From contig BTPG01000005.1 in assembly GCA_036245525.1 (NCBI GenBank), positions 123,637,058-123,701,057 on the forward strand: a stretch of 64,000 bases of DNA. The letters run 5' to 3'. Shown in pieces: positions 51,872 to 63,061 of this stretch. A program made the translations under genes and the position numbers. Numbering within the stretch: the first letter of the stretch is position 1; every line of letters starts with the position of its first letter. Origin of the DNA: Semisulcospira habei. Lineage: Eukaryota; Mollusca; Gastropoda; Semisulcospiridae. The notes beneath the pieces were generated by a model. The model had not been told where the DNA came from, searched no databases, and saw only the letters and a list, made by a program, of their open reading frames with translations.

Positions 51872-52083
51872 CTCATTCATCCCGACGCACGTATTTCTCA
51901 AATTTTGGAGGCGTCATCTAACGACTATGCACCTGTTGCAGGAGATGGATCGAACATGATAATTCAAGGGTAGTGCCAGTTTAGCTTGGCGCCGAAAGGC
52001 GCCAAGTTAATCTGGCATTACCCGGCCTTGAATTATCATGGTCGACCCATCTCCTGCTGTAGTGCGTACTCAGGGCTGAATGG
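51872..52083. mobile_element. Family B MITE, second of an abutting pair
   Basis: Starts directly after the TTAA that ends the previous copy and runs to TTAA 52084-52087; ends CTCATTCATCCCGACGC and CAGGGCTGAATGGG. Confidence 0.88.
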
Positions 52084-52208
52084 GTTAAGTGCTGTGCTTA
52101 CCGCTAAAGCATGCTCCCCGAACACCTTGCGTAGTGCAACGAGTACCGAAACAGGAGTGGGTTTTACAGCGCCCTGAACACAGCGTGAATTTTACCCGGG
52201 TTAATTAA

Positions 52209-52778
52209 CTCATTCTGCCCGCGACACACCCCAGCAACATATGGCTCGACCATGATAGTTCAAGGGTGGTGGCAGAATAGCTTGGCGCCTATAGGCCTAT
52301 CATGGTCGATCTGTCTCCTAAAAATTCAGTCCTCAGAGGATAACTCCCAAATGTGGGTATTTCGTAGTTGGACTTTTCTCCTCTGGTAAGTGTCACCGTT
52401 AATTCGGGCGGACCGTCGGGGGTTCTTTCTCCGGGTACTCCGGTTCTTCCACCCCCCCCCCCCCACCCACCCACCCCCCACCCCCCACATTTTGGTACCG
52501 GTCTCAGGCCACTTTACAAATTTCAAATACAAGCGATCAAAAATCTCAGTAACTTCAGTAGCTGAACTGGCCCTTTGTCTGTCTTGTACTGTGTTTGTCT
52601 TGTACTGTGTTTGTACTGTGTTTGTCTTAAATGGCGTAAATCCGTGTCTGTTTCGTGAGTGTGTGTGTTGGGTTTCAGGCGCGGCGCTTTGAGTCGATTT
52701 CCCCAAAATTGAGAAAAAGCGCCTATATAATAACGGTATTATTATTATTATTATTATTATTACCTGGGGCACAATGAG
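52209..52778. mobile_element. Family B element interrupted by a retroposon
   Basis: Left part 52209 to about 52370 begins CTCATTCTGCCCGCGAC after TTAA 52205-52208. The right part, CCTGGGGCACAATGAG, ends at TTAA 52779-52782. The retroposon at 52372-52762 lies between. The inner hairpin is truncated on the right (GGCGCCTATAGGCC). Confidence 0.75.
52372..52762 (+). mobile_element. Retroposon 3' end with (ATT)n tail
   Basis: Contains CTCCGGGTACTCCGGTTCTT, a motif common in LINE/SINE bodies. Ends AAAGCGCCTATATAATAACG then (GTATT)(ATT)n. Homologous to 57139-57450 in the opposite orientation; a TTGTACTGTGTTTGTC unit is tripled in this copy. Confidence 0.8.
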
Positions 52779-52799
52779 TTAACACATTTCCCGCCGCAG

Positions 52800-53445
52800 T
52801 GACATGCGGGGCGACTGAAATCAGTTAAAATCCACTTTCCCTTTTCACAAACGGAAGCCCACAACAACAAAATCACGACCTAACGAATTCTGACAGGATG
52901 TTTGTGGAGTTATCTCAGAAACAGACTCTGAAGGAGGCATTTGCTGCCTCTGCAGGCTGCAAGCCCACGAGTACGATATTATAGCTATGGTCGATTCTAC
53001 ATCACAATAAGTAAAAAGTAAAAAAATCAGCGAGTGAGAGCTTATAGTTACTTTCGTTTCACTTTGACTGATACTGTGTGAACGACAGTGGGATGGTCGA
53101 TCCGTCGTCCGCACTGCCCGTCTTCTCGGAATTAATCCATTCAGGTCCGACACATCAATCCACGACTTGGCATCACAGTAACACTATCAGCATAGTCAGT
53201 CTATCTCTTTAACTGGTATGCCGCTTCCCAGTGGAAAACTCCAAACTTTGATAATTTCAGTGGGAGTTTTCAGTACAGTGTGTTAATTTGAGCAATAAAC
53301 GTTGATACTTACTAGAGTTTTCACACAAATCCTATGTCTTCAGATGAAGTTTTGGAATTTTTCTTTCAGGCAGGGGGCGCAGAAGCAGCTGGAACTCAGC
53401 TTATAATTATGAGCCTACGCATTGGCGCAGCCAGTTCTCTCCGTG
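52800..53445. other. No recognisable feature
   Basis: No hairpin of the named families and no supported coding region. Confidence 0.4.
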
Positions 53446-53448
53446 TGG

Positions 53449-53513
53449 AAGAGACACAGATTATCATGAGCCCCTGCGGAACGCAGGGGCTCATGAGAAT
53501 CTGTGCCTCTTGC
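53449..53513. repeat. Family A hairpin
   Basis: Loop CCCCTGCGGAACGCAGGGG; a lone left-arm fragment lies at 53807-53830. Confidence 0.8.
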
Positions 53514-54020
53514 CAACTTAGAATTGAGCGCGATTTACCCCACCTCATGTTCTCACGTGGAGGCAACCATCATGGGTTTCACATTGTGATTGTATGTATC
53601 GTTGACAGGCAACTTCCCCCCTCCCCCCCCCCCCACCCCCCTTTCCCCCGTCTCAAGCAGTTTCCAGCAGGCAGAGAAGAGATCATTAAATGCTACACAC
53701 TATTAAACGCACGGCCTCGGGTGGTCTGCTGCGGTGGAAGAGGTTGGCTTGGCATTCTGGAGAGCAACCGTGGAGACGTCCCAAGGCTAGCCTCCTACCG
53801 TCTGTAAGAGGCAGAGATCCTCATAAACTCACACGTCTTTCTTTTTTCTCCCTTTTCTTCGTATTCCAGTAGAAGACTCTTGTACAGGAACACTGTGATT
53901 CTCATCAACCAGATTCTAATCAGTCTCTTAGTCTTGAATTTGTTTTTCTCTGACTAGAAGAGGCGCATTCTTAACTGACTCCAAAATTATTGATTAACCA
54001 CAGTGAACAGCACTAAAATG

Positions 54021-54061
54021 TAAGAGGCACAGATCCTCATGAGTCCCCGCTGTACCTCTTG
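54021..54061. repeat. Family A hairpin, shortened
   Basis: TAAGAGGCACAGATCCTCAT followed directly by TGTACCTCTTG. Confidence 0.6.
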
Positions 54062-54249
54062 TTCGACTCATTAACATCCGTGATTATCAGGCACACTAGG
54101 TAAACAAACATTGAATTTGCAAGAGTTTTAGAAACAAAATTTCTGGATCTGCGCTTTGTGCTGATTAATATTACTGTTAGATGAGAGGTCTCGTCGGCCT
54201 AACTGAGAAACATAGATGTTCAATGTCATCAAGCAAAAGCTGGATAGCA

Positions 54250-54307
54250 TGAGGCACTAATCCTTATGAGCCCCTGCAAGGGGATCATAAGGATCTATGT
54301 CTCTTGC
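54250..54307. repeat. Family A hairpin, short
   Basis: TGAGGCACTAATCCTTATGA and ATAAGGATCTATGTCTCTTG around CCCCTGCAAGGGG. Confidence 0.7.
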
Positions 54308-54729
54308 AATTATAAAGAGCTGCCGGAGATCTCCATTCCAGACCAGAATAACTGTCCACAGACACCACCGGGAGATAATGTGTACCTGAATCACGAGTGG
54401 TTCGAGCCGTATCATATTTTCGTACATCAGTATCTGCTTCGTGTTTCTGTGACCAACTCAGTACTGAAAAAGCAGCGACACGATCCTTGTGATCACGTGA
54501 TCACACACATAGGTGGCATTCCGCCAGTCGACAAATTGGCATGCTTAGGCTTACTTTTAGCGAAATTTGCTTGAGAAGCGTGCTGTACGATGGTCAGTAT
54601 TTCTGTATGAAGTGTCCGAAAATGATCAGTACGGTGTTTCTGTCTTGCATGTTGTATCAACGCAGAATACATCGTACTGTTCGGTTATGCCCCGTGTGTC
54701 AGGGTCATCTGGCGAGGAGACGGAATAGA

Positions 54730-54773
54730 GGAATCATCGCGACAAAACGCGCTACCGACAGTCTAAAGGTAAA
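54730..54773. repeat. Family C right half
   Basis: AGGAATCATCGCGACAAAAC and GCGCTACCGACAGTC without the left arm. Confidence 0.65.
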
Positions 54774-54902
54774 ACACGTGTAATGGCCGATAGCCTGCAG
54801 GCCTATATGGTTGGTTTGACGTACGGTCAAAATCACTGACATGCACACATATATTCGACAAAGGGTTGGCACTGTACATTCAGTGTAGTCAAACGGAGTT
54901 AA

Positions 54903-55130
54903 CCCCTTTCACTGACTGTCAGGGGACGCTGAATGTGTTTTTGAAATCGTAAATGGAACGTCAAAGATCTAAGATCTACAGCCGTCAAAGAAACGTGGAC
55001 ACAGAGAGGTGTCACCAAGACCGATAGATTCTCGTGCGCCCCCGCATATACATGGGGGGGGGGGGGGACTCATGAGGATCTGTACCTCTTGCAGCTGCGT
55101 GGTGTTCAAGTTTTCTCGGCAGTGAAAGGG
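54903..55130. mobile_element. Family A MITE, complete, with poly-G loop
   Basis: TTAA 54899-54902 and TTAT 55131-55134; left end CCCCTTTCACTGACTG, right end CGGCAGTGAAAGGG. The inner stem has become a run of G. Confidence 0.82.
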
Positions 55131-55139
55131 TTATTCACA

Positions 55140-55560
55140 TCTTAGTTAAACGATTATTATTTAAAGATTAACAAGATGGGATGAACCATAACCCACAAAG
55201 TCCCTTCTATATGAGAGCTGTCCTCGCTGTCAATGGTCTCTACCTTTTGACTTTGACCTGATTCTGATGTTGAGTTATCGCCTGTTGAAAGAAATCTCGC
55301 AGATCTGCCCGCAATGCATCAGTTAGTTCTATAAGGGGCGCAGGACATACGCGTCATTGTTTGTCAAACGTCATTTGTCATGACGTAAGTTTTAGTTTTT
55401 ACGTAATTTTATATTTTACGTGAAATGAGTTTCACTTTCGCTTCACAGGCTTGACAAAATGGTGACAAAACTATAACTTCACGGTACAATTTCAGTCTTG
55501 ATATAATTTGTGTAAAAGCAAGTTGACTTTAAATAGCTACATGATATACTAAGTACACGG
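55140..55560. other. No recognisable feature
   Basis: Nothing recognised on either strand. Confidence 0.4.
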
Positions 55561-55635
55561 GTCACCTGCATGCTCTTCTGAAAGCGCGTCGATGTGTGTG
55601 TGCGTGTTAGTGCGTGCATGCGCGCGCGCTCTAAA

Positions 55636-55702
55636 CATCTCCAAGAGGCATAGACCCTCCTGCGCCTGGAGGGCGCATGAGGATATATTCCTCCTGGAGA
55701 TG
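55636..55702. repeat. Family A hairpin with extended arms
   Basis: Pairing extends outward to CATCTCCAAGAGG and CTCCTGGAGATG; loop CCTCCTGCGCCTGGAGGG. Confidence 0.75.
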
Positions 55703-55853
55703 CGCGTATGTTTGTGAGAGAGAGTGTTCACCTCAGGCAGGCCGCCGGTAATCCGCACTGGTATGAGGCGCTCTGGGCTCTTCTCGGCTGCACTCACAGC
55801 CTGTACCGCGGCCAGTTCTTGCATAACGGATGGAGGGGAGGGGTGACAGGGTA

Positions 55854-55893
55854 CAGCGATTGCGTTGCCCGTTATCTGGCAACGCAATCGCTG
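55854..55893. repeat. 40-bp palindrome
   Basis: CAGCGATTGCGTTGCC and its exact complement around CGTTATCT. Confidence 0.85.
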
Positions 55894-55940
55894 AGAGAGA
55901 ATGAATGAACAATGAACAATGAACAATGAACCTTTATTTT
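55894..55940 (-). mobile_element. Retroposon 3' tail
   Basis: On the minus strand GGAAAATAAAGGTTCATTG continues as (TTCATTG)n and TTCATT, an AATAAA signal followed by a simple tail. Confidence 0.45.
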
Positions 55941-56074
55941 CCAACGGTAGAAGTTATTGGTAACAGGACCAGTTTTCAAACTTGCCGTTGCTACATCTAC
56001 TACATAAGTGACATAGACATGTAAACATACACATACCACACACTGCTGCATGCACTGCTACATTCGCTCACGCA

Positions 56075-56159
56075 CGCACGCACCACGCACATACACACAC
56101 ACATACCCACACACGCACTCAGGTACGCACGCATGCACATCGCAACCCGCGCATGCACG

Positions 56160-56197
<38 letters not shown>

Positions 56198-56234
56198 CAC
56201 CGCAATTCAGTACGCATGCACACACGCACGAACA

Positions 56235-56269
<35 letters not shown>

Positions 56270-56290
56270 ACACACGCACGCACTCAGGCA
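56075..56290. repeat. (CA)n microsatellite with GCAC interruptions
   Basis: Several CA blocks separated by short unique sequences. Confidence 0.95.
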
Positions 56291-56467
56291 CATACGCACA
56301 AAAACAAACACACGCTCTCGGACACGCACTCCAGACATACCTACCCGCATACGCGTACGCACAAAAGTATAAAATGAGTAAAAATACAAAGTAAAGCAAT
56401 AAACAAAGAATCATTAAGTACATTAAAGTTCATACAGCAAGGGCAAATATGAATGCAGGTGCTATCT

Positions 56468-56580
56468 CTCCCCCCCCCCTCTCTCTCTCTCTCTCTCTCA
56501 CGCCGACACACACACACACATACACACACACACAGCATGCACGCACGCGCACACACACACACACACAGAGTCACACATAC

Positions 56581-56615
<35 letters not shown>

Positions 56616-56667
56616 GCGAGCGCGCGCCCAACATATCGAGCACACACATATGAAGGCAAAAGAGAGC

Positions 56668-56702
<35 letters not shown>
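56468..56702. repeat. Compound microsatellite (CT)n, (CA)n, (AG)n
   Basis: CT at 56480-56499, CA blocks to about 56612, AG at 56668-56702. Confidence 0.95.
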
Positions 56703-56704
<2 letters not shown>

Positions 56705-57138
56705 GCGCCCGAGAGAGAGAATGACTTCATACTTAGAATATTATGTCAGTGTCTGCGTGGTGACGGAGTTGCCTCTTTTACGTCACCGCCACTGTCTGAC
56801 TTTCTCTAGAAGTAAGGGTTTTTTAGTGTTTAATTTTATTCTAAATTAATTATTTTTTACTACAGAAGTTGAAAGGATACAAAGCTGGCTAACGAACTCA
56901 TCCAATGTCTTTCTCCAAACTAGCTATATGCAAAAGTTCAAGTAAATATGACAAAAATTACCGACTCTAAACTGGGTCAACGACTTCATATAAACGGTTG
57001 TTTATGTCTTCAATGAGACATTTAATTACAATATGCTCGGAGGCTGTCTTAGCCACCCACTTAAGAAAGTATTTCGCCATGTTTCAAGCTTGTGTGTACA
57101 GAAATATCGGAGATTCTCTTGTTTACATACATACGCAC

Positions 57139-57450
57139 ATAATAATAATAATAATACCGTTATTATATAGGCGCTTTTTTCTCAATTTTTGGGCGAATCG
57201 ACTCAAAGCGCCGCGAACTGAAACCCAACACGCACACTCACGTAACAGACACGGATTTACGCCATTTAAGACAAACACAGTACAAGACAGACGAAGGGAC
57301 AGTTCAGCTACTGAAGTTACAGAGATTTTTGATCGCTTGTATTTGAAATGTGTTAAGTGGCCTGAAACCGGTACCAAAGTGTGGGGGGGGTGGGGGTGGG
57401 TGGGGGGTAGGGGGTGGAAGAACCGGAGTACCCGGAGAAAGAACCCCCGA
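57139..57450 (-). mobile_element. Retroposon 3' end with (ATT)n tail
   Basis: Inverted relative of 52372-52762: the minus strand begins at GGGGGTTCTTTCTCCGG and ends GCGCCTATATAATAACGGTA then (TTA)n. Adjacent to the 3' end of the LINE on the same strand. Confidence 0.8.
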
Positions 57451-57512
57451 CGCACACACATACATACATAAATCTCTTGGCTCTTGGCTTGACTTCGCGA
57501 ACGAAGATTTAA

Positions 57513-59640
57513 TAGGAGTTGCCCATGACGTCTGCAGGCTTGTTCGTGGCTGCGGAGGCCAATCCGAGACAGGCAGGTTCGACCGCAGTGGCTGCAGGGG
57601 AAGGTATGGCCAGGGTTCTGAGCTGCGGCATCTCTGTTTTTTCTCCTGAGCCGCTTGTCCTTAAGGCTAGCTCTGTGAGAGTCCTCAAAGGAGACAGCTG
57701 CCTTGTAAATGGTGGAGCGCCAGGTGTCACGGTCCGCAGCAAGCGAAGACCACTGGTGGTGGTCGATTTGGCAGGCACTAAGTGACTTCTTGAGACAGTC
57801 TTTGTATCTCTTCTTTGGTGCCCCTCTGTCACGGTGTCCAGTAGCAAGCTCGCCGAACAGGGTGATCTTTGGTAGGCGATGATCCTCCATCCTGGAGACA
57901 TGCCCCGCCCAGCGGAGCTGTGTCCGCAGCAGCAAAGCCTCGATGCTCACAGTTTCAGCCTGATCAAGGACCTCGACGTTGGTGACATAGTCACTCCAGT
58001 GAATGCCCAGGATGGTACGCAGGCAGCGCTGGTGGAAGCGTTCGAGGAGTCGTAGTTGGCTGCGGTAGAGGGCCCAGGACTCGGAACCATACAGCAGGGT
58101 GGTGAGGACCACAGCTCTGTACACGCTGATCTTGGTGCCTGTTTTCAGCTGTTGATTGTGCCACACCCGCTTGAAAAGTCGCCTGAAAGCGCTGTTCGCT
58201 TTTGCCAGCCTGCTGTCAAGCTCCTTGTCCAGCTTGGCGTCCGACGTGATAATGCAGCCAAGGTAAGTAAACTGTTGCACTGACTTTAGTTCAGACTCGC
58301 CAATGGTTATGTGAGGAGGGCGATACACTGTCTTGGGTGCCGGCTGATGGAGGACCTCTGTCTTTTTCAGACTGACCTCGAGTCCAAAGAGCTGGGCAGC
58401 ATCTGCGAAGCAAGACGTGATGCGCTGCAGGGCTCTCTCTGTGTGTGCAACGAGGGCAGCATCATCAGCAAAAAGCAGCTCGCGAATCAGTTGGTCTAGG
58501 GTTTTCGTGTGGGCCTGCAGTCGTCTGAGGTTGAACAGGCTGCCATCGAGACGATACCTGATGTACACTGCATCGTCATCATCGAGGTCCACTGTGGCCT
58601 GCTTCAACATCATGCTAAAAAAGATGGTGAAGAGGGTCGGTGCCAGCACGCAGCCCTGCTTTACGCCGTTGAGAATAGGGAATGGTTCTGAGAGGTCATT
58701 GTTGAGTCTGACCTGGCCTTGCTGGTCCTCGTGTAGCTGGACAATCATGTTGAGGAACTTTGGGGGACAGCCAAGTCGCTCCAGGATCTGCCACATGCCT
58801 TGCCTGCTTACAGTGTCGAACGCTTTTGTTAGGTCGACAAATGTTACGTACAGCCCTTTGTTCTGCTCGCGGCACTTCTCCTGTAGCTGTCTCAGCACAA
58901 AGACCATATCGGTGGTGCTCCTGTTTGCTCTGAAGCCACACTGGCCCTCTGGGAGTTGGTCTTCAGCGATGGCAGGTACCAGCCGATTCAGGAGCAGCCT
59001 TGCAAGGATTTTCCCAGCAATGGACAGCAGGGTAATTCCCCGATAGTTGGAACAGTCAGACTTCTCGCCTTTGTTCTTGTACAGGGTGATAACGACTGCA
59101 TCACGGAGATCTTTTGGTAGTGTTCCTTCCTACCAGCAGCAGAGAAAGAGGTCATGGAGCTTGTTGTGCAGTGCTGTGCCTCCATGTTTCCAGATCTCTG
59201 GCGGTATTCCATCAATGCCTGCTGCTTTGCCACTCTTGAGCTGGTGGATGGCTGTGAGGGTCTCTTCAGCGGTGGGCGGTTCGTCCAATTCAACCTTTAC
59301 TGGGAGGTGTGGGATTTGTAGGACGACTGCTTCTTGAACAGTGCGCTCAGCGCTGAAGAGGCTCTGAAAGTATTCCGACCAGCGGTTCAAGATGGAGGTA
59401 TTATCTGTGAGGAGTGCCTGGCCATTCGCGCTTCGCGGGGGACTTTGTACCAGGTGCCTGGGACCATACGCTGCTTTCAGTGCTTCGTAGAAGCCCCTGT
59501 AGTCACCATTGTCAGCACAAAGCTGGGTCCTCTGTGCAAGTCTGGTCCACCACTCATTCTGGAGATCTCTGAGCTTGCGCTGGAGACTGCTGCAGACGAG
59601 GCGGAAGGCAGACTTCTTCACAGGGCAGGAAGGCTGGGCT
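57513..59640 (-). pseudogene. LINE reverse transcriptase and C-terminal domain
   Basis: Enzyme for target-primed reverse transcription. The RT fingers include LKSGKAAGIDGIPPE (about 59240), followed by YRGITLLSIAGKILARLL, then GFRANRSTTDMVFVLRQLQE. The palm has VDLTKAFDTVSR (58830 region) and the catalytic box LLFADDAALVA (near 58460-58470). NGVKQGCVLAPTLF and FTYLGCIITSDAKLD are also typical. The C-terminus carries C-x2-C-x12-H-x3-C (about 57555-57620). In-frame TAG at 59130-59132. From 59129 to the lost stop the frame is uninterrupted for about 540 codons, and it reads on into flanking DNA to 57123. Confidence 0.93.
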
Positions 59641-60090
59641 AGGTGGGCCTGATGGGCGGCTCTTTTTTTTTTGCTAGATGTTCCTGGATCTCTACATCGT
59701 TTTCGTCAAACCAGTCTGTGTTCTTCTTTCTGGCGAAACCCAAGACTTCTGCAGAGGATTTTGCAATAGCAGTTTTCAGTTGTTCCCAAAGTGTTTCAGG
59801 GGAGGAGTCTACTGGGTCCGCTGTGTCTTTGAGCCTGCGCTGTAAATCTGTCTGAAAGGCAGCTTTCACATCGTCACGCTGAAGGCTGGCAACGTCAAGC
59901 TTTTTCTTGGGGGGCCCCCATTTCTTGGGTTTTGGCTTGAAGTGGAGCCTGAGTTTGCAGCGGACAAGGCGGTGGTCAGTGTGGCACTCTGCGCTGGGCA
60001 TCACTCTGGTGAGGAGGACGTCACTGCGGTCCCTCTGACGCACTAGGACATAGTCGATAAGGTGCCAGTGTTTGGAGCGAGCACATACGG
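59639..60090 (-). pseudogene. LINE endonuclease C-terminal part and linker
   Basis: RSKHWHLIDYVLVRQRDRSDVLLTR and AECHTDHRLVRCKLRL are the last conserved blocks of the APE-type endonuclease (Asp and His of the SDH-like DHRLV motif visible). A Lys-rich linker follows. The frame ends at TAG 59639-59641 because of a length change in the A run; the next frame continues the protein. Everything 5' of about 60090 is missing. Confidence 0.85.
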
Positions 60091-60129
60091 CGCTTCGCGC
60101 CAAATGTACGTTCAGCAGCGAGGTTAGCA

Positions 60130-60430
60130 TAACTTCACATTACGTAATTTGTATCTTGTTACTTCAATTGTTAGAGGTTTAGCCTGCCCGCCTTTGACAT
60201 CATGGACATGCTATTAAATTCGCCCCACCGCGACCCGTCCTAAAAAGTCCCTTCTATAAATAGAAGGGACTTAAAAATGAATATACGGATTCATACATGC
60301 AGACTAATCACAAATACAAAACTTACTTGAGACCGCAGCACGAGAAATCCAAACAAAGTGCCAAGTAAAAAACAAAAAAGGACTTCCAGCTTATAACTCT
60401 TTCCCTGGCGCGGCACAGAAACAAAAGCAC
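60130..60430. other. No recognisable feature
   Basis: A short inverted repeat (AAGTCCCTTCTATAAATAGA with AGGGACTT, 60246-60272) is the only structure. Confidence 0.4.
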
Positions 60431-60438
60431 ACAACTTT

Positions 60439-60504
60439 AAGAGGCATAGATTCTCATGAGCCCCCGCAGATGCGGGGGGCTCATGAGAATCTATGCCACT
60501 TGCT
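60439..60504. repeat. Family A hairpin
   Basis: Loop CCCCCGCAGATGCGGGGGG. Confidence 0.8.
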
Positions 60505-60978
60505 AGCTTCAATCCAATTAGTGCATGGTTGCATGGACACCGCTCGTTTTCCAGACGCTGGCAGCAAAGCGCTTTAAAGGCCTTGAAGGAGGGATTTTCG
60601 CCTAATCCAACCATTCCAGACCACTGTGCGGAAGGGAAAGCCGTGAGCGAAAAAAAACTGACGCGCTGATTCAAACTCTCAAAATCTCTTTCACTTCCAG
60701 CGCTCGTGACCGCTCCACGAGGCGAGTATGGCGTCAAGAGAGGCTGCTGTTAGTGCGTGTCTCTTTCGTGCGTTGACTAAACGAAAATGTCGCACTAGAA
60801 GACAAAATTTGTGCTTGCCTGTACTGATGAAGCCTTTTTCTTTGTTCTAATTCTTTTTTTTTTTTTTCTTTTTTTTTGAAACACAAAAAAATCCAAAGAA
60901 CACGAAATCGAAATGGGTGACTCTAGCGCTCATCATGGCCTGGATTTCAAAATGAACCTCACAAATGAAGCCATTTAA

Positions 60979-61085
60979 CCTCATGCCAGCATTTTAGAGG
61001 TGTCACCTAATGAACATGTACCAGTTGCAGAAGATGGGTCGACCATGATATTTAAAGGGTGGTGCCGGATTAAGTTGGCGCCTGA
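60979..61085. mobile_element. Family B MITE, left half
   Basis: After TTAA (60975-60978), CCTCATGCCAGCATTTTAGA through GTCGACCATGATATTTAAAGG; stops in the loop. Confidence 0.65.
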
Positions 61086-61397
61086 TGACGTTTGCTTCAG
61101 CTGGCCTGGACATTGCCGTGCACTGATCAGATAGAACAAGGCCCGACGTAGGTCTGAGGAAATTTGCTTACTAGGAGATGTAGTGAACCCGAGCCGTTGT
61201 GGTCGATCTATTTTCTTTTGTGTATTAAGGCTGTATTAACCTACTTTTTATGTCTGTTAATCCTTGGCATTACTACGTACTTCGTAACGTCGTAGCATTA
61301 GACCTTGAACGTGGAGATTGTCTTTAAGTTTCTAAAAGTCTATGAAACCAAAAACGGTCAAAAACTGTCCATTATGAAGAAGAAAAAGCCAAATTAA

Positions 61398-61603
61398 CCT
61401 ATTGTACCCTAAGGCCGACTTCCCCAAACTTTGCAGTTGTCCTATGAAGACTTGTATTACAAACCAGGAAACATATCGACCATGATAGTTCAAGGGTGAT
61501 GCCAGAATAGCTTGGCACCCATAGGCGCCAAGCTATTCTGGCATCACCCTTGAACTAACACGGTCGATCTATATCTATCTGTGGTGTTTCAATGTTAAAT
61601 GCG
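61398..61603. mobile_element. Family B MITE, complete
   Basis: TTAA at 61394-61397 and 61604-61607; hairpin GGGTGATGCCAGAATAGC against GCTATTCTGGCATCACCC, a G-A/C-T variant matched in both arms. Confidence 0.85.
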
Positions 61604-61668
61604 TTAACATCTATTAAATGCCGAATATCCCCATCACTTCCGGGGAATACAGATGAAAATGGGGGCGG

Positions 61669-61737
61669 CATGAGGAAAAACAACTCATTAGCCCCCCTCA
61701 TTTATGGGGGATTTATGAGGTTCTTTGTCCCTTGCAG
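61669..61737. repeat. Family A hairpin, diverged
   Basis: AACTCATTAGCCCCCCTCA and GGGGGATTTATGAGGTTC. Confidence 0.6.
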
Positions 61738-62003
61738 TCGGGACATGTTACCCCCTTTCCAGGGGTTGAGCCGTCCCCGCAAGGCGGAAAGGCGTAATAA
61801 TCTCGTTACAGGGAGCATTAGGAGATTGTGAGCGGTAAGCACACGTCTGCAGGGAACTAAACGAGTCCGAGTGTTCCAGACGCAAAGACAAATCCAGAAT
61901 CCAGTCCAGCATGTCATTTGCAGACAGAAAAGCGCCAGTCTGTCATCTGCACACGCAACTCGAGAAATAATGAGCCAGATCACTTCTAATGGACGATCCG
62001 AAG

Positions 62004-62520
62004 TATTTCTCTGTGGGCTGGCGAATGGGTGCCTGATAGGCGGGGGCAGGGGATCTAACTGTTCGTCTGTCCAGCGCTGAGTAATTCCCCTTGGTTTGTT
62101 GTACAATTCTGCCAGCGCTAGCCTCACCTATCTGGTTTGTGAGTATCTCAGTATAACTCGAGGCAAAATTTGTATCGTTACATTGTTGTGTAATGTTCTG
62201 TGCATCTACTGTGGGAATTCAGGGTATTTACTCGACCACATATAGTAATGCACCTTCGTGTTTGTGTATGTATGTTTCTCCTGCTTACTTCCTAAGTTCC
62301 GGAGAAAGACATGGGTTATATAAGAGACCTGATGCATCCTTTTTTAGGGATGTAGATGATCGTCTTGTTATATACCTGCGTATTTCTCTGTGGGCTGGCG
62401 AATGGGTGCCTGATAGGCGGGGGCAGGGGATCTAACTGTTCGTCTGTCCAGCGCTGAGTAATTCCCCTTGGTTTGTTGTACAATTCTGCCAGCGCTAGCC
62501 TCACCTATCTGGTTTGTGAG
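62004..62520 (+). mobile_element. Repeat P head-to-tail multimer with 9-bp target duplication
   Basis: A truncated unit (62004-62149) is followed by a full unit ending at 62520; equivalent points are 377 bp apart (CTGTGGGCTGG at 62011 and 62388). The TATA box TTATATAAGAGACC lies at about 62315. Flanking GATCCGAAG at 61995-62003 and 62521-62529. The 5'-truncated-plus-complete dimer is what reverse transcription of a circular or tandem RNA, or a Penelope pseudo-LTR, would leave. Confidence 0.85.
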
Positions 62521-62710
62521 GATCCGAAGCAAGTATATTGTGTTTATACGTCACATCCTGCCGCATCTCGGACGAGGCTCGTCTGTAGGACTCAAAAGTA
62601 CTGAATGAGGAGCTGATGAACACCAATGCTTCATATAATGTTCTCAAAAATCCGCTCCAAATGTTGCATAACCCCGTCAGTGCTAAGAAAATTCGAACAC
62701 CGCCCAGCTG

Positions 62711-62777
62711 CTAGAGGAACACATCCTGATGAGCCACCGCAGTTGCAGGAGACCATGAGGATCTATGTCTCTTGCTG
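62711..62777. repeat. Family A hairpin, diverged
   Basis: CTAGAGGAACACATCCTGATG and CATGAGGATCTATGTCTCTTG. Confidence 0.7.
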
Positions 62778-62784
62778 AAACCAC

Positions 62785-63055
62785 TTCATCCATTTCTTGA
62801 GTCATTTGCCGTTGAAATTACAATGATTTAAAAAAAAATTTAAAAAAGAGTCTGCGTCCACAGACAGTGAAGAGGTTAAAGTGAATGTCGTCTTTCTGGC
62901 CGAACGCAAGCCTAGCGGCTGGTACGAGGGAAAGGCTAACATCGGCCCATGGACCTTTAGCTGCCATAAAGTGCAGCTTTACTTTTAGCAAGATTCAGCT
63001 GCAGAAGACATGTTCCTGTACTTGTAGGAGGCGGTGGACATCAGAACAGTGCACG
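62785..63055. other. No recognisable feature
   Basis: Nothing recognised beyond a short A run at 62830. Confidence 0.4.
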
Positions 63056-63061
63056 TACCCT

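Larger units (their letters stand above)
57460..60090 (-). mobile_element. Non-LTR retrotransposon (LINE), 5'-truncated long copy
   Basis: Minus-strand copy covering the end of an apurinic-type endonuclease, the whole reverse transcriptase and a C-terminal zinc knuckle. The 3' UTR is only about 40 bp and ends in AAGCCAAGAG-type simple sequence, a feature typical of RTE-clade LINEs; clade assignment is inference, with Jockey/CR1-like groups as alternatives. Two 3' copies of the same family lie at 5035-5837 and 9453-9855. Only two lesions break the long frame (frameshift at a 10-A run near 59662-59671, TAG at 59130-59132). The normal stop is also lost (57510-57512). No target duplication was identified. 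Confidence 0.93.

Noticed and set aside
57123..57510. Extension of the LINE protein past the zinc knuckle as a fusion
   Set aside because: The natural stop is mutated and the added residues translate the 3' UTR and a neighbouring retroposon.
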